Assembly: GCA_015486145.1 (NCBI GenBank)
Contig: WFSH01000115.1
Location: forward strand, 1-32,977
Direction of reading: 5' to 3'
Source of the DNA: Mesoaciditogaceae bacterium
Lineage (GTDB): Bacteria; Thermotogota; Thermotogae; Mesoaciditogales; Mesoaciditogaceae
Length of the DNA stretch: 32,977 bases
The first letter of the stretch is position 1, and every line of letters starts with the position of its first letter. Under the pieces are notes generated by a model, which saw only the letters and a program-made list of their open reading frames with translations, did no database searches and had not been told where the DNA came from. Positions 1 through 8,805 of this stretch are shown here, one piece after another. A program made the translations under genes and the position numbers.

Positions 1-634
1 TGGCTTCCAAAATAGAATATGGATCTCCCTCAAGGATCAACCTATCTTTAAACGTTCCGGGTTCACCTTCATCGGCATTGCATAAAACGTATTTCTTCTC
101 ACTTTTAGATTTTCTCGTCATTTCCCATTTTAACCCCGTTGGGAATCCCGCGCCACCTCGACCTCGAAGTCCAGAATCCTTTACCGATTGGATCACCTCT
201 TCCGGCCCCATTTTCAGAGCTTTTGCAAAAGCGGCATATCCGTCTTTAGCTATGTACTCTTCAACACTTGAAGGATCTATCAGACCGACGTTCCTGAGCA
301 CGATCCTGGTCTCTTTTGTTCCGTAAACTTTTGATAACTTCAAATTTTTCAAATCTATGCTAAGCTCCACAACTTCTCGTCCCTTTAAAAGGTGTTCTTC
401 AAAAACTCTCAAAACGTCTTTTGAAGATTTGATAACGTAATAAACATCATCGGGAAGGATCTGGAAAACCACACCTTTGCCATGAACACCATATGTTCCG
501 GTTTCGACCACTTGGATAAGATCTGACATGTTGTGATCCCTGATCAAGGTTTTCAGTTGCTCTTCAAATTCTTTTGCACCACTTAAGAGACTATTTGAGT
601 CCATTGAAATTAAAACGGTGGTCACCTGTCTCAT
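1..634 (-). CDS. NuoF / HydB-like NADH-binding subunit (N-terminal part; truncated by window edge)
   Basis: My reverse-strand translation from ATG at 634: [30 protein letters not shown]...[16 protein letters not shown]...[63 protein letters not shown]. The [17 protein letters not shown] and [14 protein letters not shown] motifs are diagnostic of NuoF. Not in the ORF track because it runs off the edge. Start overlaps the nuoE stop (ATGA). Confidence 0.93.
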   Translation of the reverse strand, partial: MRQVTTVLISMDSNSLLSGAKEFEEQLKTLIRDHNMSDLIQVVETGTYGVHGKGVVFQILPDDVYYVIKSSKDVLRVFEEHLLKGREVVELSIDLKNLKLSKVYGTKETRIVLRNVGLIDPSSVEEYIAKDGYAAFAKALKMGPEEVIQSVKDSGLRGRGGAGFPTGLKWEMTRKSKSEKKYVLCNADEGEPGTFKDRLILEGDPYSILEA

Positions 635-1113
635 CTTTTTTCACCTCGATAGCTGTCTATTATTTCCTTCACACGCTCTGACGTTAGATTTCCATAGGCT
701 TCTCCATCTATCATCATTACCGGCCCAACTCCACACAATCCAAGACAAGAAGAAGTTTCCAACGTGAAAAGCCCATCATCGGTGGTTTCTCCCACTTCAA
801 CTCCAAGAATAGTTTTCAGAGTCTTCACCACTTCTTTTCCACCAACCACATGACACGGTAAGCTCTCACAAAATCTGATCAGATGCTTTCCCCTTGGACG
901 AGTGGAATACATACTGTAAAAGGTGGCTAATTCGTACACTCGATTCATTTTCACTTTCAGTAATTCCGATATTGTTTCCGCAGCTTCTATTGGAATTGAA
1001 TTGTTAAAGAGTTCTTGTGCAGCATGCAATGCCATTAAAAGTTCATCGCCACTCTCCATTTTTTTTGCCTTTATTTTTTGTATCCGACTTTTAAGCTCTT
1101 CAATTTCGTTCAT
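631..1113 (-). CDS. nuoE: NuoE / HydC-like [2Fe-2S] (thioredoxin-like) subunit
   Basis: CESLPC...[15 protein letters not shown] ligand pattern typical of the NuoE family. ORF extends to 1128 from a GTG, but ATG at 1113 has better RBS spacing (aaggaaggtg). Confidence 0.92.
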   Translation of the reverse strand: MNEIEELKSRIQKIKAKKMESGDELLMALHAAQELFNNSIPIEAAETISELLKVKMNRVYELATFYSMYSTRPRGKHLIRFCESLPCHVVGGKEVVKTLKTILGVEVGETTDDGLFTLETSSCLGLCGVGPVMMIDGEAYGNLTSERVKEIIDSYRGEKR

Positions 1114-1171
1114 TTTAAAACTCCACACCTTCCTTTCTAATGTGAAATTTATAACATTGTATTTTAAAAAA

Positions 1172-1260
1172 TGGCGGAGGTGCTGGGGCTCGAACCCAGA
1201 AGGTGCATAGCACCACCGGTTTTCAAGACCGGCCCCTTAGCCAATTCGGGCACACCTCCG
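1172..1260 (-). tRNA. tRNA-Ser (anticodon UGA), CCA encoded
   Basis: Reverse strand cggaggt...ggtcttgaaaaccgg...ggttcgaaccc...acctccgCCA; 7-bp acceptor stem, long variable arm, loop CTTGAAA giving anticodon TGA. Confidence 0.95.
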
Positions 1261-1273
1261 TCTCGATTACTTG

Positions 1274-2452
1274 TTAGGAATTGTTACCATTCTCAGAGAC
1301 ACGTACCGCCTTACTGTCTTTGAGACCGCTTTCGAGTTTTTCCTTGGTTATTATGGCTCTTTGAGTTTGAAGATCAAAAGCCCTCATCATGGACATGTCA
1401 AATACCAAATCCATTTCTTGACCCACCGTAGCTTCTGTTTTTGGATCTATGGAGGCAACAATGGTGTCATTTCCAACGCTGGCGTGCAAAATTGTTTGAC
1501 TTCCCAAAGGCTCGAGTATATCGACTTTTGCTTTCACGGTGTTTTCAGGTTTGGCAGCCACGGCAAACATCTTGTCATAGATATCTTCTGGCCTGATTCC
1601 TGTCAAAATCTCTTTGTCTTTGTACTCTGCCAATTCATCCTCGTAAATCTTTGGAACCTTTAAAAGTATACCATTTCCAAGTCGGATCCACAAACCCCCA
1701 TCTTTTCCAACCACAGTGGCCTTCAAGAAGTTCATGGCTGGTGAACCTATGAATCCCGCGACAAAAGTATTTTTGGGGTAATGATAAAGGTTGAAAGGAG
1801 AATCTATTTGCTGAACAACGCCATCTCTGATAACTATTATTTTGTCCGCCATTGTCATAGCTTCAACCTGATCGTGAGTGACGTACACCATTGTGGCATT
1901 CAGCCTGAGATGAAGTTTTTTCAATTCACTCCGCATTTGAACTCTCAATTTTGCGTCGAGGTTCGACAACGGCTCGTCAAACAAAAAGACCTTTGGATCT
2001 CTAACTATAGCTCGACCCAACGCAACACGCTGCCTTTGGCCACCTGAAAGTTGTTTGGGCTTTCTATCGAGCAGATTTTCTATGCCGAGGATTCTAGCTG
2101 CCTCTTTAACTCTCTTATCTATTTCAGCCTTTGGAAACTTCCTCAATCTCAGTCCAAATGACATATTTTGATAGACCGTCATGTGAGGGTATAAGGCGTA
2201 ATTCTGGAAAACCATTGCTATGTCCCTATCTTTTGGTTCCACATCGTTGACTACTTTGTCGCCAATTTTTATGGTTCCCTTTGTTATTTCCTCCAAACCG
2301 GCTATCATCCTGAGAGTGGTTGTTTTTCCACAACCAGAAGGCCCAACCAAAACCGCGAACTCTTTGTCTTCGATGGCTATATTTGCATCTTTCACAGCTT
2401 CAACTTTGCCATCGTAGATCTTCCACACGTGATCCAACAACACGTTTGCCAT
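1274..2452 (-). CDS. ugpC: ABC transporter ATP-binding protein, UgpC/MsmK/MalK (CUT1 sugar) type
   Basis: GPSGCGKTTTLRMIAGLE, LSGGQRQRVALGRAIVRDPKVFLFDEPLSNLDAKLR, TOBE-like C-terminus with GIRPEDI. Confidence 0.95.
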   Translation of the reverse strand: MANVLLDHVWKIYDGKVEAVKDANIAIEDKEFAVLVGPSGCGKTTTLRMIAGLEEITKGTIKIGDKVVNDVEPKDRDIAMVFQNYALYPHMTVYQNMSFGLRLRKFPKAEIDKRVKEAARILGIENLLDRKPKQLSGGQRQRVALGRAIVRDPKVFLFDEPLSNLDAKLRVQMRSELKKLHLRLNATMVYVTHDQVEAMTMADKIIVIRDGVVQQIDSPFNLYHYPKNTFVAGFIGSPAMNFLKATVVGKDGGLWIRLGNGILLKVPKIYEDELAEYKDKEILTGIRPEDIYDKMFAVAAKPENTVKAKVDILEPLGSQTILHASVGNDTIVASIDPKTEATVGQEMDLVFDMSMMRAFDLQTQRAIITKEKLESGLKDSKAVRVSENGNNS

Positions 2453-2464
2453 ATTTGTACCTCC

Positions 2465-2710
2465 TCAGTTTTCTTTGAGAATATCTTCAATTGGATCTTT
2501 AATTCCTTCAAAACCAACATCTAAAAGATAAAGATCTTTGACTTTTTCCATAAAATCCATCATTTTAACGTACCTATCGTATTTCATCACGGCTGCCACC
2601 GGCACACCATTTTTGGTGATAACGCTGTCGCGACTTTCGAGATCTGCTATCAGCTTTGACAATTCTGTTTTTGCTTCCGCCACACTGTAAAAATTCAGTT
2701 TTCCAAGCAT
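2465..2710 (-). CDS. Phd/YefM-family antitoxin-like DNA-binding protein (no adjacent toxin)
   Basis: MLGKLNFYSVAEAKTELSKLIADLESRDSVITKNGVPVAAVMKYDRYVKMM matches the Phd/YefM N-terminal pattern. Confidence 0.82.
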   Translation of the reverse strand: MLGKLNFYSVAEAKTELSKLIADLESRDSVITKNGVPVAAVMKYDRYVKMMDFMEKVKDLYLLDVGFEGIKDPIEDILKEN

Positions 2711-2722
2711 TTTTTCACCTCG

Positions 2723-2740
2723 TGACCATAATTATAGTCA
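2723..2740. promoter_or_regulatory. 18-bp near-perfect dyad overlapping the -10 of the antitoxin/ugpC promoter (candidate operator)
   Basis: TGACCATAATTATAGTCA: the half-sites differ at only one position each. Confidence 0.6.
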
Positions 2741-2759
2741 TAATTTCCCCTTTTGTCAA
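2731..2759 (-). promoter_or_regulatory. Consensus sigma-70-type promoter for phd-like/ugpC genes
   Basis: Reverse strand TTGACA-17 nt (AAAGGGGAAATTATGAC)-TATAAT. Confidence 0.8.
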
Positions 2760-2830
2760 GTGAAAGTGAAAATTTCTCTTAAAGGTGTTATAATCTTTAA
2801 GAAAAAAGAAAAGATGGGAGAGGATGTGAA

Positions 2831-5800
2831 TTGAAAAATGAATGGGAGATTTCGAAGTCCCAGGAAGAGTGGGAAGTTTTTTTGTGCAAAAAATTTAATA
2901 TAAGCCCTCTTCTTGCACATCTTCTTGTCAACAGAGGAGTTGATTCTGTAGAAAAAGCGGAGCAATTTTTGATGCCGGAAAAGATACATTTAGCCGATCC
3001 ATACAAAATGCTGGACATGGATAAAGCGGTGGAAAAGTTGATAAAGATCAGAGAAAAAAAAGCCCCTTTAGTTGTATACGGTGATTACGATGTGGACGGA
3101 GTTACAGGTACTTCTCTGTATTATCTGGTGCTTAAAAAATGGGGTTGGAACATTAAGACGTATATCCCAAAACGTTTAGACGATGGATATGGTTTGAGTA
3201 AGAATTCGATATCGCTTTTGCACGACAAGGGGATAAATCATTTTATCACCGTAGATTGTGGAATCACCTCGATCGATGAGATTAATTACGCCAATTCTCT
3301 TGGTTGTGAAGTGATCGTGACTGATCATCATGAGGTGAAAAATCAGATTCCGCCAGCCGTTGCCATCGTGGATCCAAAGCGTCCGGGAGATCCTTATCCG
3401 TTCAAAGATTTTTCAGGCGTGGGAGTTGCTTTCAAAGTTCTTCAAGCTCTCCAAAAGAGGCTTGGAATAAACGATGATCTGGAAGAATATCTCGATATAG
3501 TGGCTCTTGGAACAATAGCGGATATAGTGCCCATTCTTTGGGAAAATAGATATTTTGTTCACAAGGGTATCAAACTTTTCAAAAGTAAAAGAAGAGTTGG
3601 AATCATGAAGCTCATGGAGCTTTCCAACGTCAATCCAGATGACATAAAAGCTCACGACATAGGCTACAAGATCGCACCAAAGATAAACGCAGTTGGTCGT
3701 ATCGACAGCGCGTACACAGCACTTAAGCTTATCTTAGAAGAAAACCCGAAAAAAGCTCACGAATTGGCCCAAAATCTCGTCGAAAAAAATTTGGAGAGGC
3801 AATCCATAGAAAATCAAATTTATCAGCAGGCTTTAGCTCAGTTGGATGTGATGAAGGATTTAAAAGAACGAAGGATACTTGTTCTCTCAGGGAAAGGATG
3901 GCACCCAGGTGTTATTGGAATTGTTGCTTCAAGAATTCTTTCCATATATCACAGGCCAACGCTTATGCTCTCAATTGAGGGTGACATTGCACGTGGGTCA
4001 GCTCGAAGTATCGAAGGTGTGAACATCGTGGAAATTTTAAAGGAAGTTGACGATTTGCTTGAAGAATACGGCGGACATAAAATGGCTGCCGGCTTTTCCC
4101 TTAAAACTGAGCTCATTCCCGAATTCGATCGTAGACTTCAAATTGTTATGAAAAAGTACGATTCACAAATTCTTATACCGAAAATAAAGGTGGACGCAAA
4201 ATTAGAACTTTCTGATGTTAACGAAGCTCTCTTTAAAGATATAAAAAAGATAAGACCTTACGGCAGCGGTAACCCCGAGCCGATTTTTGTTTTTGAAGAC
4301 CTTGAAATTGGACGTTTGAGAACTGTGGGTAAGAATGGAAAACATGTGAATGTTATTCTTTGGAAAGGTCAAAACAAAATGGATGCCGTGGGCTTTGGAT
4401 TTTCTCATCTGTTTGACAACGTAAATCTCCCAAACGAATTTGCCAGGTTGGATGTGGCGGCAAACGTATGGGAAAATTCCTGGAACGACAAGATCAGGTA
4501 TCAGTTGAACATCGTTGACATGAATATTAAATTTGATGGCAAGTACAAGGTCAATTTTTTGAGGAAATCCGAGATTAAGAAAGAGAAGTTTGACAAGATT
4601 TTGAATCAAAGTTCAAATGCCCTGGTGATTGGTGACCCTTGCGTGGAAGAAAAGATAATACTTGAAGCGTCTATGAAAGAAAGAGGCAAACTCATTGTGG
4701 TATCTCCAACGAATTCGATGTTAAAAGATCTTTACAACTCTTTAAGTCTCATGTTGAAAAAGATTGGCATACAGTCTTCTTACGTGGATGCTCTTCACAT
4801 GTCTGACAACCCAAACGGCGTGACCTTCACGAATGTGATCTCTTTGCCGAAAATAATAAAAGGTGGAGAATTTGTCATTCTCTGTGAGCCGCAGTTGATG
4901 ATCGAAATGGGTTTGGTAAACGAAATATCCGATCTCGTTGTTGAAAAGAAATCCAAACGTTTGCTTCTACTTTCCTCTTTTTTAAACCGCGATGACGAAT
5001 CAAAAATCTTACAGCTTTTTTCCGTTAAAAAGATATTCCACGAATTTCACAAAAGGGATATTGGCATCATAGACGACAGAAACACAAAGGATAAAACCTC
5101 TATACTGATGCGATTGCTTAAAAGTGAACACAACAGGATGGCCGTGGTTTTTTCGAATCGACAAAACCTCAAAAAAACCCTTTCAACCCTTTGCGAGAGA
5201 TTTCCCCTCATGTGTAAGAGCGATCAGATCATCTCTTATGTTCCCAATGCGAGTCTTTATCATTACCATCGTGTTGTGGATCTTGTTAAAAAGGGAAAGG
5301 TCAAGGTGCTTTTGACAACACCTGTTTACGCATCCTCGTTAGAAAGGATCAACAGGATCGTTTATTACGATTTTCCAAGAAATCACATTTCTTTTTTAAA
5401 ACCTCCATCGCTGTTCGATAGGGCAAATTCCATGTCAGTCATACACATGATGTTTGGTGAGGAAGATGTCAACAGGAACGTAAAAGATATCGAATCGCTA
5501 TTTCCGCCTTCTGAACATATAATAAAAGCCGCACATGTGTTAAGTCAAAAAAGTGTTGATCCGGAGGAACGTCTTGTGGAAACCGGCATTGTAGACTCGA
5601 AAGTATTTTCAAAATTGTACATTTCTATGTTCAAAGAGATGGGGATCTTTGATGGTGAAAAAGTCACGAAGATTCCGACTGAGGACGAAGTAAACATGAC
5701 ATTACGGGAAAGGGAAGGAATGGCGGAGAAAAGAATCCTCACCAATTTGAAACGGGAACTAATGGAAAGAAAAACACGAAACATAGCAAAAATCTTTCAC

Positions 5801-5836
5801 AACCCCTTTGAGAATTATGCGAAAAGTAGCAATTGA
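2831..5836 (+). CDS. recJ: Single-stranded-DNA-specific exonuclease RecJ with long C-terminal helicase-like extension
   Basis: VVYGDYDVDGVTGTS, VTDHHE, GGHKMAAGFSL, YGSGNPEPIF motifs. TTG start preceded by gggagagg. 1001 aa, versus about 570 aa for the RecJ core. Confidence 0.95.
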   Translation: MKNEWEISKSQEEWEVFLCKKFNISPLLAHLLVNRGVDSVEKAEQFLMPEKIHLADPYKMLDMDKAVEKLIKIREKKAPLVVYGDYDVDGVTGTSLYYLVLKKWGWNIKTYIPKRLDDGYGLSKNSISLLHDKGINHFITVDCGITSIDEINYANSLGCEVIVTDHHEVKNQIPPAVAIVDPKRPGDPYPFKDFSGVGVAFKVLQALQKRLGINDDLEEYLDIVALGTIADIVPILWENRYFVHKGIKLFKSKRRVGIMKLMELSNVNPDDIKAHDIGYKIAPKINAVGRIDSAYTALKLILEENPKKAHELAQNLVEKNLERQSIENQIYQQALAQLDVMKDLKERRILVLSGKGWHPGVIGIVASRILSIYHRPTLMLSIEGDIARGSARSIEGVNIVEILKEVDDLLEEYGGHKMAAGFSLKTELIPEFDRRLQIVMKKYDSQILIPKIKVDAKLELSDVNEALFKDIKKIRPYGSGNPEPIFVFEDLEIGRLRTVGKNGKHVNVILWKGQNKMDAVGFGFSHLFDNVNLPNEFARLDVAANVWENSWNDKIRYQLNIVDMNIKFDGKYKVNFLRKSEIKKEKFDKILNQSSNALVIGDPCVEEKIILEASMKERGKLIVVSPTNSMLKDLYNSLSLMLKKIGIQSSYVDALHMSDNPNGVTFTNVISLPKIIKGGEFVILCEPQLMIEMGLVNEISDLVVEKKSKRLLLLSSFLNRDDESKILQLFSVKKIFHEFHKRDIGIIDDRNTKDKTSILMRLLKSEHNRMAVVFSNRQNLKKTLSTLCERFPLMCKSDQIISYVPNASLYHYHRVVDLVKKGKVKVLLTTPVYASSLERINRIVYYDFPRNHISFLKPPSLFDRANSMSVIHMMFGEEDVNRNVKDIESLFPPSEHIIKAAHVLSQKSVDPEERLVETGIVDSKVFSKLYISMFKEMGIFDGEKVTKIPTEDEVNMTLREREGMAEKRILTNLKRELMERKTRNIAKIFHNPFENYAKSSN

Positions 5837-6608
5837 CTTTGGCCCTAAAAGAACTGGCATTGCCATAACGGATCCAAATGGAAAGATCGTGACTTTCACG
5901 AAAACCGTAAAACCTTCTGAAATACTTAAAGAGATAAAAAAAGTAGATGCTCTCTCAGAAGTGATTTTTGGGTTTCCGATAAATTTAAAGATGCGGTTTA
6001 CCAAGTCAACGATCGATGCTGTCGACAAATCAATAGAAATTGCCAAATCGATCTTGCCTGTTCCCGTTTATTTAGTAGATGAGCGTTTTACATCTTCGAT
6101 TGCAAATTCTCGAATAAACGTTTCAAAAGGGCGAAATCGCAAGACTTTGGTAGACGGCCTTAGTGCTTCGGTAATTCTTGAGGATTACATTCATGGAATG
6201 AAAGCTCACCGGGTTATGTGGGAACTTCCAAGAATTTCCGGTGAGATTGTTTCTCTTATAAGCGCAATTGGAAATTTTAAGAAAATCTATCTTGTGGGAA
6301 GTGGATTGCGGGGAATAGAATTTTTCCCGATCGCGGAAGAATACGAAATTTTTGAGGAAGATCCTGCTTACTTTAGATTAAGGCAAAGAAGAATTAACGA
6401 TTTTGATATTCACATCTCTTTGCATTTTGGAGTATTTTGGGATATAATTTTGCGTAGATTAAATGAAGATGATTTGGTGGTTTGCGATGCTGAAAACATG
6501 GCCAAAATCGATAAATGTGCTTTTCCTCCTGGTTTGTTGATTGTGGTTGAAGAAAAAAAGGGAGCGGTGCACGTGGGTGGACGATCTTTAAGAATTTTAA
6601 GAATCTAA
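5817..6608 (+). CDS. YqgF/RuvX-family putative Holliday-junction resolvase/pre-16S nuclease with extra C-terminal domain
   Basis: AIDFGPKRTGIAITDP, FGFPINL, VDERFTS, VDGLSASVILEDY motifs; about 130 further residues follow. ORF opens at TTG 5808, ATG at 5817 preferred. Confidence 0.85.
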   Translation: MRKVAIDFGPKRTGIAITDPNGKIVTFTKTVKPSEILKEIKKVDALSEVIFGFPINLKMRFTKSTIDAVDKSIEIAKSILPVPVYLVDERFTSSIANSRINVSKGRNRKTLVDGLSASVILEDYIHGMKAHRVMWELPRISGEIVSLISAIGNFKKIYLVGSGLRGIEFFPIAEEYEIFEEDPAYFRLRQRRINDFDIHISLHFGVFWDIILRRLNEDDLVVCDAENMAKIDKCAFPPGLLIVVEEKKGAVHVGGRSLRILRI

Positions 6609-6615
6609 CAGATCG

Positions 6616-6864
6616 ATGAAAAGAAAGATTCCAATATCTTTTTTTAAACATTCAAACATTGTTTTTAATTTTGGCGTTACAGTGGTGAGTAACGTTTTGG
6701 TGGGAGGATTGATAGGTTATTATCTCGATAAGTGGACGTTTAACAACAAGGTTTTACTTATCATCTTTCTTTTACTCGGAATCGTATCAGGGATGTACAA
6801 CGGCATGAAATTACTGCTTGAGGAAGCAAAAAAAGCAGACGATGAGAAAAACAAGAAAACTTAG
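6616..6864 (+). CDS. atpZ: AtpZ/AtpI-like small membrane protein of the F1Fo operon
   Basis: NIVFNFGVTVVSNVLVGGLIGYYLDKW...LGIVSGMYNGMKLL typical of AtpZ; located just upstream of atp genes. Confidence 0.8.
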   Translation: MKRKIPISFFKHSNIVFNFGVTVVSNVLVGGLIGYYLDKWTFNNKVLLIIFLLLGIVSGMYNGMKLLLEEAKKADDEKNKKT

Positions 6865-7183
6865 TTGGTCGTTGAATCTCTGGCTTTCCTACATGCCGTT
6901 TGCTTTCCTCTTTGGTGGTCTGGGATGGAAATGTTTTTTGGGGTTTTCAATTGGTGCCGTAGGTGCTGAGCTTTCTTTGCTTATGATGATAAATGATATT
7001 GAACATTTTAAATTGCACGGAGCACGTGCTTTGAAGAAAGGATTTCTTAAGAGGTACACGTTAAGTGCAATGATTCTTGGATTTTCGGCTACTTTATCAA
7101 TACGAAGTCTTGTTCTTGCGTTTTTAGGGTTATGGCTCATGAGACTTACACTTACTACTTTTGCAAGGGGTGGTGAGATTTGA
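6842..7183 (+). CDS. atpI: ATP synthase subunit I-like membrane protein
   Basis: Hydrophobic protein of about 113 aa between atpZ and atpB; overlaps both neighbours. ORF opens at TTG 6818, ATG 6842 preferred. Confidence 0.65.
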   Translation: MRKTRKLSWSLNLWLSYMPFAFLFGGLGWKCFLGFSIGAVGAELSLLMMINDIEHFKLHGARALKKGFLKRYTLSAMILGFSATLSIRSLVLAFLGLWLMRLTLTTFARGGEI

Positions 7184-8022
7184 AAATACCTGTAAAATTT
7201 TCAAAAGGTGAAAAGATATTTTTAGGGATTTTTTTTGCGGCTTATGCGGGTGTGGCTGTTTGGAATTTTGGCAAGGTTGAGTTCCCATCTGGCATCGCCC
7301 ACGTTTGGCAAATAAAGGTACCACTTCCTTCCATTTTAGGAACCCTCAATCCAATGACCATCATCATGACAGCACTTCTACTTGTGATTTTGATTTACTT
7401 GGCCTTCGATTTCAAAAGACATCTGAAAAAAATACCCTCTCGCAAGCAATCTGCAATTGAGTTGGTACTTTCTTTCATGTACGATCTGGTGAAGGATGTC
7501 ACACCAGCAGAAGAATTTGTAAGGCCGGTTTTTTACATTGCTACCACTCTTTTCTTGTTCATACTGTTTTCAAACATACTTGGAGGGATACCAGGCATCG
7601 GTATTGGAGTTTCGCCAAACGGATCTTTGAAGTTGAACCTCTTTACAGATACGTGGCATTCTCCAACGGGGGATCTGAACACGAATGTAACTTACGCCAT
7701 CATGGTGCTTTTCATAAGTCATATATTTGCCATAAAGTTAAAGGGATTAAAAGAATGGGCAAAGGGTTTCATTTCACCAAATCCAATAATGCTTCCAATG
7801 AACATCATAGGAGAATTTGCCAAACCAATTTCACATTCTCTAAGACTTTTCGGCAACATTGCGGGTGGTGGCATAATGGTACTCATGTTGAGTTATCTTG
7901 TCAAATACACCTTTGTGCCGGTGATTCTTTGGGGATTTTTTGGGTTCTTTGTGGGTACTATTCAGGCTTTTGTCTTTTCCATATTAGCGATTGCCTACAT
8001 TGGCATACAACTTGAACAATAA
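7180..8022 (+). CDS. atpB: F1Fo ATP synthase subunit a
   Basis: HSLRLFGNIAGGGIMV and C-terminal AFVFSILAIAYIGI motif; TTG start overlaps upstream stop. Confidence 0.96.
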   Translation: MKIPVKFSKGEKIFLGIFFAAYAGVAVWNFGKVEFPSGIAHVWQIKVPLPSILGTLNPMTIIMTALLLVILIYLAFDFKRHLKKIPSRKQSAIELVLSFMYDLVKDVTPAEEFVRPVFYIATTLFLFILFSNILGGIPGIGIGVSPNGSLKLNLFTDTWHSPTGDLNTNVTYAIMVLFISHIFAIKLKGLKEWAKGFISPNPIMLPMNIIGEFAKPISHSLRLFGNIAGGGIMVLMLSYLVKYTFVPVILWGFFGFFVGTIQAFVFSILAIAYIGIQLEQ

Positions 8023-8039
8023 CGAAGGAGGGAGTTGAA

Positions 8040-8294
8040 TTGACAGCAGAACTTTCAATGGCTCAGGCGGTGGTTCATGCCGCAAAGTACATAGGTGCAG
8101 GATTGGCAATGGGATTGGGTGCTATAGGTCCCGCAATAGGTGAAGGGCACATTGGTCAAGGTGCTATGGAATCAATGGCGAGGCAACCAGAAATGGTGGG
8201 CACGCTCACCACAAGAATGCTGCTTTCTCAAGCTGTTGCCGAGTCTACGGGGCTTTACGCATTGCTGATCGCATTCATGATCTTGCTCATTTAA
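8040..8294 (+). CDS. atpE: F1Fo ATP synthase subunit c (Na+-type signature)
   Basis: GAIGPAIGEGHIGQGAMESMARQPE ... SQAVAESTGLYALLIAFMILL. Confidence 0.97.
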   Translation: MTAELSMAQAVVHAAKYIGAGLAMGLGAIGPAIGEGHIGQGAMESMARQPEMVGTLTTRMLLSQAVAESTGLYALLIAFMILLI

Positions 8295-8307
8295 GGAGAG
8301 AGGGAAA

Positions 8308-8805
8308 ATGTCTGGAAGTTTCGTGAATTTCAACGGTACTTCTATACTTCAGTTGATGAGTTTTTTTATTCTCATGTACTTTCTTATCAAATTTCTTTAC
8401 AAACCTTTTCTGAACATACTTGATAAAAGATCTGAAGAGATAAAGTCTCAATACGAAAAAGCAGATGAAGCTCGAAAGGAAGCCGAGAAATTTAGAGAAA
8501 AAGTCAAGGTTGAAATGGAAAGGTTAAGTGAACGCACTGATCAAATGTACGAGGAAGCCAAGGCGAGGGTTGAAGCTTACGAGAAAGCTGAGAGAACCCG
8601 TATTCAAACTGAAGTAGAATCGATTATGAAAAGGGCGAGAAGAGAGATAGAGGAAGAACGCTCGAAAGCTGAAGAGAGTCTCAAAGCAAACGTAATAACA
8701 TTGGCAATTGCACTTGCATCACGGATAATCCAAAAAGATCTTGATGAGAAATCAAAACGAGAATTCTTGATGGATCAACTTTCTAAAGTAAGGGATATGA
8801 GATGA
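8308..8805 (+). CDS. atpF: F1Fo ATP synthase subunit b
   Basis: N-terminal TM followed by long charged helix; operon position c-b-delta. Confidence 0.93.
   Translation: MSGSFVNFNGTSILQLMSFFILMYFLIKFLYKPFLNILDKRSEEIKSQYEKADEARKEAEKFREKVKVEMERLSERTDQMYEEAKARVEAYEKAERTRIQTEVESIMKRARREIEEERSKAEESLKANVITLAIALASRIIQKDLDEKSKREFLMDQLSKVRDMR

Noticed and set aside
1271-1663. + strand ORF antisense to ugpC (130 aa)
   Set aside because: Fully overlaps strongly supported ugpC; low-complexity composition typical of antisense ORFs.
4202-4609. - strand ORF antisense to recJ (135 aa)
   Set aside because: Shadow ORF inside a conserved gene with no recognisable domain or RBS context.
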